Assembly (NCBI RefSeq): GCF_904849725.1
Contig: NC_058519.1
Coordinates: forward strand, 102,784,881 to 102,848,880
Direction of reading: 5' to 3'
DNA from: Hordeum vulgare subsp. vulgare
Lineage: Eukaryota; Streptophyta; Magnoliopsida; Poales; Poaceae
Length of the DNA: 64,000 nucleotides
In this document: one piece after another, positions 46,014-58,483 of the stretch
Layout: the number at the start of each line of letters is the position of its first letter
Position numbering within the stretch: position 1 is the stretch's first letter
Made by a program: the position numbers and the translations under genes
The notes under the pieces: model-generated
Database searches by the model: none
Told to the model about the DNA's origin: nothing
Seen by the model: only the letters and a program-made list of their open reading frames with translations

Positions 46014-47250
46014 GTGGCATCATGAGCTAGGTTCATGCGTAGATGTCTTCTCGAGTAGAACACAAAAGGTTTTGTGGGCGGTGATGTGCGTTTTGCTGCC
46101 CTCCTTAGTCTTTTCTTGATTCCGCGGTATTGTTGGATTGAAGCGGCTTGGACCGACATTACTCGTACGCTTACGAGAGACTGGTTTCATCGTTACGAGT
46201 AACCCCCTTTGCTCAAAGATGACTGGCAAGTGTCGGTTTCTCCAACTTTAGTTGAATCGGATTTGACCGAGGAGGTCCTTGGATGAGGTTAAATAGCAAC
46301 TCATATATCTCCGTTGTGGTGTTTGCGTAAGTAAGATGCGATCCTACTAGATACCCTTGGTCACCACGTAAAACATGCAACAACAAAATTAGAGGACGTC
46401 TAACTTGTTTTTGCAGGGTATGATTGTGATATGATGTGGCCAACGATGTGATGTGATATATTGGATGTATGAGATGATCATGTTGTAACAGAAATATCGA
46501 CTTGCACGTCGATGGTACGGCAACCGGCAGGAGCCATAGGGTTGTCTTTATACTAACATATGTGCTTGTAGATGCGTTTACTATTTTGCTAGGCTGTAGC
46601 TTTAGTAGTGATAGCATAAGTAGCACGACAACCACGATGGAAACACGTTGATGGATGATCATGGTGTGGCGCCGGTGACAAGAAGATCGTGCCGGTGCTT
46701 TGGTGATGGAGATCAAGAAGCACGTGATGATGACCATATCATGTCACTTATGAATTGCATGTGATGTTAATCCTTTTATGCACCTTATTTTGCTTAGAAC
46801 GACGGTAGCATTATGAGGTGATCTCTCACTAAAATTTCAAGACGAAATTGTGTTCTCCCCGACTGTGCACCGTTGCGACAGTTCTTCGTTTCGAGACACC
46901 ACGTGATGATCGGGTGTGATAGACTCAACGTTCACATACAACGGGTGCAAAACAGTTGCACACGCGGAACACTCGGGTTAAGCTTGACGAGCCTAGCATG
47001 TGCAGACATGGCCTCGGAACACATGAGACCGAAAGGTCGATCATGAATCGTATAGTTGATATGATTAGCATAGGGATGCTTACCACTGAAACTATTCTCG
47101 ACTCACGTGATGATCGGACTTGAGATAGCGGATTTGGATCATGTACCACTCAAATGACTAGAGAGATGTACTTTTTGAGTGGGAGTTCTTAAGTAATATG
47201 ATTAATTGAACTAATTGTCATGAACATAGTCTAATGGTCTTTGCGAATTA
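46014..47250 (+). other. PBS and leader of the second copia element
   Basis: The PBS TGGCATCATGAGC starts at 46015. The leader to about 47230 is about 95-97% identical to the leader of the Angela-like element at 26773-28022. Identity drops sharply near the place where the other element's ORF begins. Confidence 0.82.
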
Positions 47251-50200
47251 CGATGTAACTTGCGCTATAGCTCTACTGTTTTTATATGTTCCTAGAGAAA
47301 ATTTAGTTGAAAATTGATAGTAGCAACCTTTGCAGACTGAGTCTGTAAAACCGAGGATTGTCCTCGTTGCTACGCAGAAGGCTTATGTCCTTAATGCACC
47401 ACTCGGTGTGCTGCACCTCGAGCGTCGTCTGTGGATGCTATGAACATCCGACATACACATTACTGATGACTACACGATAGTTCAGTGCAAGATACTTGAT
47501 GGCTTAGAAGCAAGGCGCCGAAAACGTTGTAAAACGTCACGGAACATAAGTGATGTTCCGAAGAGATGCAATTGTGATTTCATGCTTGTGCCCTTGTTAA
47601 GAGGTACTAGACCTCCAACAAGATTCTTTGACCACAAAGTAAAGGAGAAAAGCTCAATCGTTGAGCATGTGCTCAGATTGTCTGAGTACGACAATCACTT
47701 GAATCAAGTGGGAGCTAATCTTCCAGATGAGATAGTGATGGTTCTCCAAAAGTCACTGCCACCAAGCTTTGAGAGCTTCGTGATGAACTATGACATATCA
47801 AGGATAGATACAATGATCCTTGAGTGATTCGCGACGTTTGACACTGCGAAAGTAGAAATCAAGAAGGAGCATCAATAGTTGATGGTTTGGAAAACCACTA
47901 AGTTTCAAGAAAGGCGAGGGCTAGAAGGGATACTTCGTGAAACGGAAAAACAGTTGCTGCGCTAATGAAGAGACCCAAGATTAAACCCAAACCCGAGACT
48001 AAGTGCTTCTGTAATAAGGGGAACAGTCACTGAGGCGGAGCAACTCTAGATACTTGGTAGATAAGAAGGCTGGCAAAAGTCGAAAGAAGTATATTTGATA
48101 TACATAATGTTGATGTGTACTTTACTAGTACTCCTAGTAGCATGAGGGTATTGGATACCGGTTCGGTTGCTAAGTGATTAGTAACGCGAAATGAAAGCTA
48201 CGACATAAATGGAGACTAGCTAAAGGCGAGGTGACGATACGTGTTGGAAGTGTTTCCAAGGTTGATATGATCAAACGTCGCACGCTCCCTCTACCATCGG
48301 GATTGGTGTTAAACCTAAATAATCGTTATTTGGTGCTTGCGTTAAGCATGAACATGATTGGATCGTGTTTATTGCAATACGATTATTCATTTAAAGAGAA
48401 TAATGGTTACTCTATTTGCTTGAATAATCACCTTCAATGGTTTATTGAATCTCGATCGTAGTGTTACACATGTTCATGATATTGGTGCCAAAAGATACGA
48501 GTTAATGATGATAGTACCACTTACTTGTGGCACTGCCGCTTGAGTCATGTTAGTATAAATTGCATGAAGAGGCTCCATGCTGATGGATCTTTGTACTCAC
48601 CTGATTTCGAATCACTAGTGACATGCAAATCATACCACATGAGCAAGGCCTTGTTTTCATTGAGATGAAACAAGATAGTAACTTGTTGGAAGTGATACAT
48701 TTTGATGTATGTAGTCCAATGGGTGCTGAGGCACGCAGTGGATATCATTATGTTCTTACTTCAATGATGATTTGAGTAGATACTAGAGTATTTACTTAAT
48801 GAATCACAAGTCTGAAATATTGAAAAGTTCAATTCTGTTTCGGAGTGAAGTTCGTCGTAACAAGAGGATAAACTGTCTACGATATGATCATAGAAATGAA
48901 TATCTGAGTTACGAGTTTTGGTACGCAGTTAAGACAATGTGGAAATTGTTTTGCAGTTCATGCCACCTGGAACATCATAGTGTGATGATGTGTCTGAACG
49001 TCATAGCCACGCACTATTTGGTATGGTGCATACTATGATGTCTCTTATCGAATTACCACTATCGTTTATGGGTTATGCATTAGAGACAACCGCATTCACT
49101 TTAAATAGGGCACCACGTATTTCCGTTGAGATGACACATGATAGACTGAGGTTTAGAGAAATCTAAACTGTCGTTTCTTGAAAGTTTGGGGCTTCGACAC
49201 TTATGTGAAAAAGTTTCAGTCTGATAAGCTCGAACCCAAAGCGGATAAATGCATCTTCATAGGATATCCAAAACAGTTGGGTACATCTCCTATCTCAGAT
49301 CCGAAAGCAAAGTGTTTGTTTCTAGAAACGGATCCTTTCTCGAGGAAAGGTTTCTCTCGAAAGAATTGAGTGGGAGGGTAGTAGAACTTGATGAGGTTAT
49401 TGAACCATCACTTCAACCAGTGTGTAGCAGGGTGCAGGAAGTTGTTCCTGTGGCGCCTACACCAATTGAAGTGGAAGCTGATGATGGTGATCATCGAGCA
49501 TCGGATCAAGTTACTACAAGTCTCGTAGGTTGACAAGGTCGCGTACTACTACAGAGTGGTACGGTAACCCTGTCTTGGAGGTCATGTTGTCGAGCAACAG
49601 TGAACCTACGAGTTATGGAGATAGCGATGGTGGGCCCGGATTCCGACAAATGGCTGGAAGCCATGAAATCCGAGAGAGGATCATGTATGAAAACAAAGTG
49701 TAGACTTTGGAAGAACTACTTGATGGTCAGAGGACTATTGAGTAAAGATGGATCTTTAAAGGAAAACAGACGATGATGGTGATAAGTCACTATTAAGAAA
49801 AGCTCGACTTGTCGCAAAGATGTTTTCGATAAGATCAAACAGTTGACTATGATGAGACTTTCTCACTCGTAGCGATGCTAAAAGTCTGTTAGAATTATGT
49901 TAGTTGTTGATGCATTATTTATGAAATATTGCACGTAGGATGTCAAAACATTGTTTTCTCGACGGTTTCCTTGAGCAAACATTGTATGTGATACAACCAG
50001 AAGGTTTTGTCGATCCTAAAGGTACTAGCAAGTATGCAAGCTCCAGTGATCCTTCAATGGACTGGTGCAAGCATCTCGGAGTTGGAATATACACTTTGAT
50101 GAGATGATCAAAGATTTTGGGTTTGTACAAGGTTTATGAGAAACTTGTATTTCCAAAGAAGTGAGTGGGAGCACTACAGAATTTCTGATAAGTATATGTG

Positions 50201-50970
50201 GTTGACATATTGTGGATCAGAAGTGATGTAGAATTTCTGTAAAGCATATAAGATTGTTTGAAAGGAGTTTTCAAAGGAATACCTGGATTGCGCTACTTGA
50301 ACGTTGAGCATCAAAGATCTATGGAGATAGATCAAAAGCGCTTAATGAAAGTTTCAATAAAATGCATGCCTTGACAAGTTTTTGAAGGAGTTCAAAATAG
50401 ATCAGCGAAGAAAGAGTTCTTGGTTGCGTTGTGAGGTGTAAATTTGAGTAAGACTCAAAACCCGACCACGGTAGAATAAAGAGAATAGACGAAGGTCGTC
50501 TTCTATGCCTTAGCCGTAGAATCTAAAGTATGCCATGTTGTGTACCGCACCTGATGTGTGCCTTGACTCAAAGTATGTTGAGAGGTACAGAGAGTGATCC
50601 ATGATTGAATCACTAGCAGCGGTCAAAATTTATCCTTAGTAACTAATGGACTAAGGAATTTTTCTCGATTATGGAGGTGATTAAAGAGTTCGTTGTAAAG
50701 GGTTACGTCGATGCAAGCTTTGACACTAATCCGAATAACTATGAGTAGTGAAACGGATTTGTATAGTAGAGTAGATATTTGGAGCATTTCCGAATAGCAC
50801 GTAGTAGCAGCATCTATAAGATGACATAACGATTTGTAAAGAACGCACGGATATGAAAGTTTCAGAACCGTTGACTAAAACCTCTCTCACGAGCAAGACG
50901 TGATCAGACCCCATATGGGTGTTGGATTCGTTGGAATCACATGGTGATGTGAACTAGATTATTGACTCTA
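47251..50970 (+). pseudogene. Degenerate copia polyprotein remnant
   Basis: Recognisable pieces in order: gag (about 47600-47825, with LPPSFESFVMNYD), a protease-adjacent piece (about 48231-48400, LPSGLVLNLNNRYLV), an integrase C-terminal piece (about 49178-49290, VWGFDTYVKKFQ then KCIFIGYP), the linker (49350-49530), and scattered RT and RNase H words to about 50900. The parts lie in different frames with many stops and indels; zinc knuckle, protease and RT active sites are not intact. Similarity to the intact polyprotein at 22807-26772 is clear but low, roughly 70% at DNA level where it aligns by eye. No product is expected. Confidence 0.85.
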
Positions 50971-50985
50971 GTGCAAGTGGGAGAC

Positions 50986-52795
50986 TGTTGGAAATATGCC
51001 CTAGAGGCAATAATAAATTAGTTATTATTATATTTCTTAGTTCATGATAATCGTTTATTATCCATGCTATAATTGTATTGATTGGAAACACAATACTTGT
51101 GTGGATACATAGACAAAACACTGTCCCTAGTAAGCCTCTAGTTGACTAGCTCGTTGATCAAAGATGGTCAAGGTTTCCTGGCCATAGGCAAGTGTTGTCA
51201 CTTGATAACGGGATCACATCATTAGGAGAATCATGTGATGGACTAGACCCAAACTAATAGACGTAGCATGTTGATCGTGTCATTTTGTTGCTACTGTTTT
51301 CTGCGTGTCAAGTATTTGTTCCTATGACCATGAGATCATATAACTCACGGACACCGGAGGAATGCTTTGTGTGTATCAAACGTCGCAACGTAACTGGGTG
51401 ACTATAAAGATGCTCTACAGGTATCTCCGAAGGTTTTCGTTGAGTTAGTATGGATCGAGACTGGGATTTGTCACTCCGTGTGACGGAGAGGTATCTCGGG
51501 GCCCACTCGGTAATACAACATCACACACAAGCCTTGCAAGCAATGTAACTTAATGTAAGTTGCGGGATCTTGTATTACGGAACGAGTAAAGAGACTTGCC
51601 GGTAAACGAGATTGAAATAGGTATGCGGATGCTAACGATCGAATCTCAGGCAAGTAACATACCGAAGGACAAAGGGAATGACATACGGGATTATATGAAT
51701 CCTTGGCACTGAGGTTCAAACGATAAGATCTTCGTAGAATATGTAGGATCCAATATGGGCATCCAGGTCCCGCTATTGGATATTGACCGAGGAGTCTCTC
51801 GGGTCATGTCTACATAGTTCTCGAACCCGCAGGGTCTGCACACTTAAGGTTCGACGTTGTTTTATGCGTATTTGAGTTATATGGTTGGTTACCGAATGTT
51901 GTTCGGAGTCCCGGATGAGATCACGGACGTCACGAGGGTTTCCGGAATGGTCCGGAAACGAAGATTGATATATAGGATGACCTCATTTGGTTACCGGAAG
52001 GTTTTCGTGCATTACCGGAAAAGTTTCGGGCTCATCGGTAGTGTACCGGGAGTGCCGGGAGGGGTGCCGGGGACCATCGGGAGGGGTGTCACGCCCCAAG
52101 GGGTCTCATGGGCTATGGGAAGAGATAAACCAGCCCCTAGTGGGCTGGAATAAGTTCCCACTAAGGCCCAAAAGGTTTGAGAAGGAAAAAACACAAGGTG
52201 GAAAGAGTTTCCAAGTGGGAAGATGGAATCCTACTCCAAGTAGGATTGGAGTAGGACTCCTCCACCTCCAATTTCGGCCAAACCTTTAGATTTTGAGGCT
52301 GCCTCCTCCCCTCCCTCCCACCTATATATACGGAGGTTTTAGGGCTGATTTGAGACGACTTTTCCACGGCAGCCCGACCACATACCTCCATAGTTTTTCC
52401 TCTAGATCGCGTTTCTGCGGAGCTCGGGCGGAGCCCTGCTGAGACAAGATCATCACCAACCTCCGGAGCACCGTCACGCTGCCGGAGAACTCTTCTACCT
52501 CTCCGTCTCTCTTGCTGGATCAAGAAGGCCGAGATCATCGTCGAGCTGTACGTGTGCTGAACGCGGAGGTGCCGTCCGTTCGGTACTAGATCGTGGGACT
52601 GATCGCGGGATTGTTCGCGGGGCGGATCGAGGGACGTGAGGACGTTCCACTACATCAACCGCATTCTCTAACGCTTCTGCTGTACGATCTACAAGGGTAC
52701 GTAGATCACTCATCCCCTCTCGTAGATGGACATCACCATGATAGGTCTTCGTGCGCGTAGGAAATTTTTTGTTTCCCATGCGACGTTCCCCAACA
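50986..52795 (+). repeat. 3' LTR of the second copia element
   Basis: 1810 bp, identical to the 5' LTR except for four positions where it has A instead of G, two of them at CpG sites. Confidence 0.93.
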
Positions 52796-52800
52796 CACCC

Positions 52801-53576
52801 GACATACGAAGCGTCCCCGAGTCGTAGCAAGCTACAAGGACTCTTTAAGACACAACGTGTACTGCTGTAAGTCGACCGTGAACAAACGAATCCACTAGAC
52901 GTCGAACCCCAACCTAACAGCATGCATTTGTTGGAAGATTGTCCTATAAGCAACTACTTGAATTCCCACCTATGAATTCCCGATATATCTGGTCATGCAA
53001 TCTGGTACACGGATATAAGGAGTAATAATCACACAATTCCTATACTAACCCGTCACTTGTATCACATCCGTCAACACACGACCAGAATCTCGGACCTTCA
53101 TCTACAATAGACCCTCGTGATCACAACGATACAAAGTATGGCAGTACTCCCGAACAATCTGCACGAGTACTGGGGACGTCGGGGTTATCTCGCCACTACT
53201 AGTATCGAAGCAATTACAAACATCCTTCGTCCTGAGATACTAAGAAATCTGAATGATAGCGATGTGCTCGAGAATCCCCTGGAGCTCAACTCCCCGGAAG
53301 AAGATCAAGTCAGACAGGAGGCACCAAGACAGAACTCCGTCACATCGGCATCATATAGATTCCAAAAATATCCGCGTGATCCTAAAAAAAATTGAGTGAG
53401 AAGAGGAGTAGAATAAATTATTACGTCAAGATTCCTCACCAGAGCATAGAAGAGGAGAAAAAAGAATCCTACTCTCCGATATATAACTAGACTGAAAGTA
53501 TTTTTACTAGACTCGACTCGGCCAAGTTCGATCAATCAAGGGGGCTCCTAGGTCGGTCCTTGCTCTGATACCAACT
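52801..53576 (-). other. Leader and PBS of the LARD
   Basis: On the minus strand, the PBS TTGGTATCAGAGC (53561-53574) directly follows the right LTR and pairs with the initiator tRNA-Met end. The leader beyond it aligns with positions 1 to about 340 of the window (element A). A small open frame on the plus strand (53117-53395) is not supported as a gene. Confidence 0.75.
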
Positions 53577-56500
53577 TGTCATGCCCAAGATGCGACCCTA
53601 TCCTCAATTTGGCACGAAGGCCTCGTCAGGGATAGAAGCGCATCTCGTCGTGTCGCAAGAATGGATATCGTTACAAGTACATGTACTGAAAAGAAGGGAT
53701 ATATAATCAGAGTTGGCTTACACTCGCCACAAGCTACATCAGAGTCACATCAGTACATCACATATCATCAAGAGTAAGAGTAGAGTCCGACTACGGAAGA
53801 AAACAAACGACAAAAGAAGAACGACGTCCATCCTTTCTATCCCAGGCTGCCGGCTTGGAACCCATCCTAGATCGATGAAGAAGAAGAAGAAGCAACTCCA
53901 AATGAACAATCAACGCGCTCGCGTCGGGTAACCTTTACATGTACCTGCAACAGGTGTTGTAGTAATCTGTGAGCCACAGGGGACTCAGCAATCTCATTTC
54001 CAAAGGTATCAAGACTAGCAAAGCTTAATGGGTGAGGCATGGTTAAGTGGTGAGGTTGCAGCAGCGGCTAAGCATATATTTGGTGGCTAACTTACGAGTA
54101 CCAGAAATAAGAGGGGGACGAACTACGCATAGCGGACGTGAACTACAAATGATCAAATGAATGATCCTGAGCACCTACCTACGTCAGACATAACCCCACC
54201 GTGTCCTCGATCGGATAAAGAACTCACGGAAGAGACAGTCACGGTTACGCACACAGTTGGCAAGTTTTAATTAAGTTAACTTCAAGTTATCTAGAACCAG
54301 TGTTAAACAAAGCTTCCACGTTGCCACATAACCGCGGGCACGGCTTTCCGAAAAGATTTAACCCTGAAGGGGTGCTCCAACTAGTCCATCACAAATTACC
54401 ACAAGCCGCATAGAAATCCTCAATCACGAAGCTCGCGATCTCGTCGGATTCCCTAGTGGAAAATCTCAACTCTGAGATTACCCAAAGCATCACCAGTCCC
54501 GATGCACAAGATATCTCGTCAAAGGTAAAACTAATCCAGCAAGGCCACCCGGTGTGTCGACGAACCCGATAGGAGCCGCGTATCTCGTTCTCAGGACACA
54601 CCGTCTATGCAAAGTGGACGGGAACCAAACCTCCAGTTGCCCCGTGATGGCACCGCCGACTGCTAGGTGGGTGGACCAACACTCATGAGGAGCACTGGCC
54701 CGGGGGTTGATTAAATATCCTCGGGTTAATTACTCCCTATGCAGTTCACTAGTTATTAGGCAAATGTACTACCAAATTTGGGCCTTGCCAGACCAGCTTT
54801 ATCTAAAACGAATTATCAACGGGGTCCCCATAACAACCCCTATCGTGTTAGGAGCGCTCGTTTATGGAACATAACACCGGTAGCCGGAAACTAAGGGGGC
54901 AAAGGTGGAACAAAACACCAGGCTAGAAAGGCCGAGCCTTCCACCTTTTACCAAGTATATAGATCCATTAAATTAAATAGCATTTAAATAGGATGATAAG
55001 ACAAGGAACCCATGTTATCACATGGGAGCATTTGCACCTGCAACTAGCAACGCTAACAACAGGGTTAAGCAAGCATTAACATAGCCAATCAGTGGTTTGC
55101 TAGGTCGAACAGGTTGAAGGTAAACATGGCATTGTTGAGAAGCTGATATTTAACAACTGGTAGGCAACGAGACATAATCGATAGCATCAAAATAGCTAGC
55201 ATGGCAATGATAGTAATGGTATCTGGGGAAATGATCATCTTGCCTGAGATCCCGCTTGGAAGAAGAACAACTCGGAGAAGTCGGCAAACCAACGCAGTCG
55301 AACGGGTCCTCACATTCCGACACGCTTGCGGAACTCTATCGAGACGGGCAAACCGGAAACAAACATCAACACAAGTATTCACCACCACAAAGCAAGACAT
55401 GATGCATATCCTAATATGATGCATGAACAGGTTAAAGATGCAAGGCATAGCATGACAATTCACCTCACGCAAACACTACACATTAAGTGAAGCTCGATAT
55501 GCAACGGGTTGCTTATCAACGAAACTCCACGATTAATTATTTAATTCGCTCCCGATTATTTACTCGGCAATGTTAATGTTGTCAAACATGCAAGAGGTGA
55601 AGCGGAAATTAAACTACCTATCTAGACATTTTAAATGAGGTCGGAAATGACATATAGCACCTCCGAAACGACCACACAAGTTAATTTACAATTCTGTCCG
55701 GATCTGAACTAATGCATTTAATTGGTTGTTAAACAGCAAAACAAATAGGTTCACGTGATTCTACGCGTCATGGCAAGCGATCTACACATAAAGAACATCT
55801 CCAACGGAGCTACGGATCAAAAGTTACAAGCACCGCAAGATATGATGGTATGAATGCAATATGTGTGCAACGGCGGCTACGAGCACTTCAACACATGCAA
55901 CCAGCAAGAGAAAATGAAACTACACGAGATACTAAGCAAGTTTCATGTAGGACACGATCAAATCGGAGCTACGGTTCAAAAACTACGAGCAAAACAAGAA
56001 ATGACAACAATCTGCCAAAATCAGCCACATAGCATATTCTACGCCCCACAACTACGAGGTACAAAACTCCGATATGCTCAAGCAAGGCATGGCACGGAAG
56101 AGGGTAAGAAGCACTACAACAAAAAACTAACAACAACTAGCATGGCAGCAAGGAACAATAGGAAAAGAATTCAGAAAATGGCATCCCACACTCTATTTCA
56201 GACTTAGTGAAAATAACACGTCACGAAAGTGCAGTTTTCAGCCTGAAGGCATATTGACAGCAGCAAAATCTATAGCTAAAGGTCTCCAAATGGCATGAAA
56301 CTTAACAGCATGCTAGGGAAACACAAGGGGTACAACTAACTCCATTGGACCAACCTCAAAAGAGCTGCAGATCACAAGATGCAAGCAAGACAAGACAGCA
56401 ACAAAATATAACAGATTCCAGACTTAGAAATATTTCAGCTCCTCCAAATCAGCACTATTTCTATCAACATGAGAGCAAGCAAACAACACCTAAACATGCA

Positions 56501-58478
56501 TTTCTATTGCAACTAAAAATACCAGGGGCTAAACAAAACATCCAAGATCAACTCTCTAGTTGACAACTCCATCAAATGACGCACGGAATAAATCCTACGA
56601 ATTAAACAAAAGGGCATCATGGCAAAATATCGCGCGAACTAACTTGCTCAAAAGCTAAAACTAATAGCACAGAAAAATCCCTACCCCGGAAACATATAAA
56701 CTAAGTGGGGTTTGCAACACAAAATAAAGCCACACAAAAATGCGAGATAAACACCTAGACATGGAAAAATAAGCTATCGGCAATCCCTACACGCAAAAAT
56801 ATCAATGACCGCTCTAAAATACGTAGAAATATGGTCCCTAAAACATGGACATTTCTATCATGGCATTCGAGCAATCCGAACATGCGCGGAAAAATAATAC
56901 GGGCTATATACTATTGGGGCAGCACACTTATCTATGTATTCGACACGTTAAACTACGTCAAACTATTATGCATGTTTCAAATTCGTATTCTCCGCGCGAA
57001 ACTACCACAAAACCATATGCTACACGCCTCAATCCGATTTACGAAATAAAATCTACGGGCATTCTAAAATTGTCTAATTCCTAGAGAGAGAAAAAATAAT
57101 ATCAGGAAAAATCCTAATAATCAACGGGCCGAATTGGGGGCGCTGGATACTAACTAGCGCTAGGGGCGGGGATAGGCTCACCTGGGGCGGCACTTGGGCC
57201 GGGGCGCTGGAGGCGAGGTGGGCCGAGGAAGCTGCCACGGGAGCGGGCCGAGGCGGCCGACTGGAGTCGGTGGAGCTGGGCCGGCGGCTCGGGGCGCTGG
57301 GCCGCTGCGGAACGGGGCCGGCCTGGCGAGCGACGGTTGGCGGCGGCGCTGCGGTCAACGCTCGGGAGGCCAGGCGGGAGAAGGAGCTCCCGTCGCTTGG
57401 CTCGATCCCGAGCCATCAGGCGGCGGCGCAAGCTCGCCTGGCAGCACGCGGCGACGGGGCTGCTCTCCGGCGAAGGAAACGAGGGGGCGCACCGGGGACT
57501 GGCGCAGGACGGCGGCCCGATCTGGCGGCGCCCGACAGGAAGGAGCACGGGATCCGGCGGGATGCGGCGGCTCCGGCTGTCGGCTGCAACACGGGCGGCT
57601 CCGGGGCGAGGGAGGAGCTGGCAACGGCGGGATCCAGCGGAGGCGCTGCAGGCGGCCGGGGATCCGAGGCGCTGCGGATCCCGCGAGGAGGGCGAGGGCA
57701 GCTGTTGCGGCCATGGGAGGGAGACCCGGGAGCAGGGAGCTCGGGCCACGGCGGCGGCGCGATGCGGGCTCGGGCGGGCCGCGGATGGGCTCCGCGGGCC
57801 GGCGGCGCCAGGGAGGAGAGAGAGGGCAGCCTGTGGCGGCTAGGGTTTTGTAGGTGGGGTGGAAATCAAGGAGAGATTAGAGGGAGGTTGTCCGAAAATT
57901 AGAGGGGGTCTATATATAGACAACCGGGGGGCTCGATTAACCGGAATCGCGCTCTGGATCCAACCGCGGGGTCGGATTCGGACGATTCCGAACACGGGTA
58001 TGGGTACGCGGCCGTGTAGAGGGAATATCCGGAGACGAGAGGGAGAGCGGGCGGCGCGGCACGAATTTTAAAACACCGACAGACGTCCGACGGTAGACCG
58101 AATACGGTGCCGCTACGGTCGACCGTTCGGGTACCAGACGGTCTCCGATCGCGACGAAATTCGACAGGCGGCCTAGCTATAACTAATCGCGACCGCGTGC
58201 CAAGTTTCACCTCGATCAGAGAAAGTTTTACACGCACTTTAAAAACAGGGTTTCGACGGTGCCGCAGACGCGTGCGTGTGCGGTCGGACTCAGAACGGAC
58301 AACGACGAGGACCGGCAACTACTAACGGATGCAAGTTTTGAAAACGGGCGGCAACGGGATGCCGATGCAATGCTGATGATGCGCATGATGCGATGATGAT
58401 GCGACAAATAAAAATAGACACACGACGAAAACGGAAAGAGAGGGGAATCTTCTGGAACGTCGGCATCGGGCTGTCACA
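53577..58478 (-). repeat. 5' LTR (element sense) of the LARD
   Basis: 4902 bp, ending GGGCTGTCACA on the plus strand. It aligns along its whole length with 36968-41905, with small indels; its inner end reads TGTCATGCCC where the partner reads TGTCACACCC. A likely TATA box on the minus strand lies at about 57909-57920. Confidence 0.9.
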
Positions 58479-58483
58479 CCATT

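Larger units (their letters stand above)
44204..52795 (+). mobile_element. WIS/BARE-like copia element with near-identical LTRs and a decayed coding region
   Basis: 8592 bp with two 1810-bp LTRs (44204-46013 and 50986-52795). By eye I find four differences between them, all G in the 5' copy and A in the 3' copy, about 0.2% or under 0.1 My at 1.3e-8. The PBS (from 46015) and the polypurine tract GTGGGAGAC (50977-50985) are intact. The region where the polyprotein should lie (about 47250-50970) has only fragments in shifting frames. A very recent insertion with so much coding decay means it was already defective when it moved, so it was probably mobilised by proteins from an active relative. 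Confidence 0.93.
36968..58478 (-). mobile_element. Sukkula-like LARD (large retrotransposon derivative, non-autonomous gypsy)
   Basis: Minus-strand element with LTRs of 4938 bp (36968-41905) and 4902 bp (53577-58478), and an internal region of only about 3.1 kb after removing the nested copia element. A PBS TTGGTATCAGAGC lies next to the right LTR and a purine tract next to the left one, which sets the orientation. No gag or pol is recognisable. Long LTRs plus a non-coding internal domain of about 3 kb are the published features of LARDs (Sukkula). It must depend on proteins from a relative; element A is a coding relative in this same window. LTR divergence varies by region, about 4% in the first 385 bp and about 1.6% near 38041/54640. 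Confidence 0.87.
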
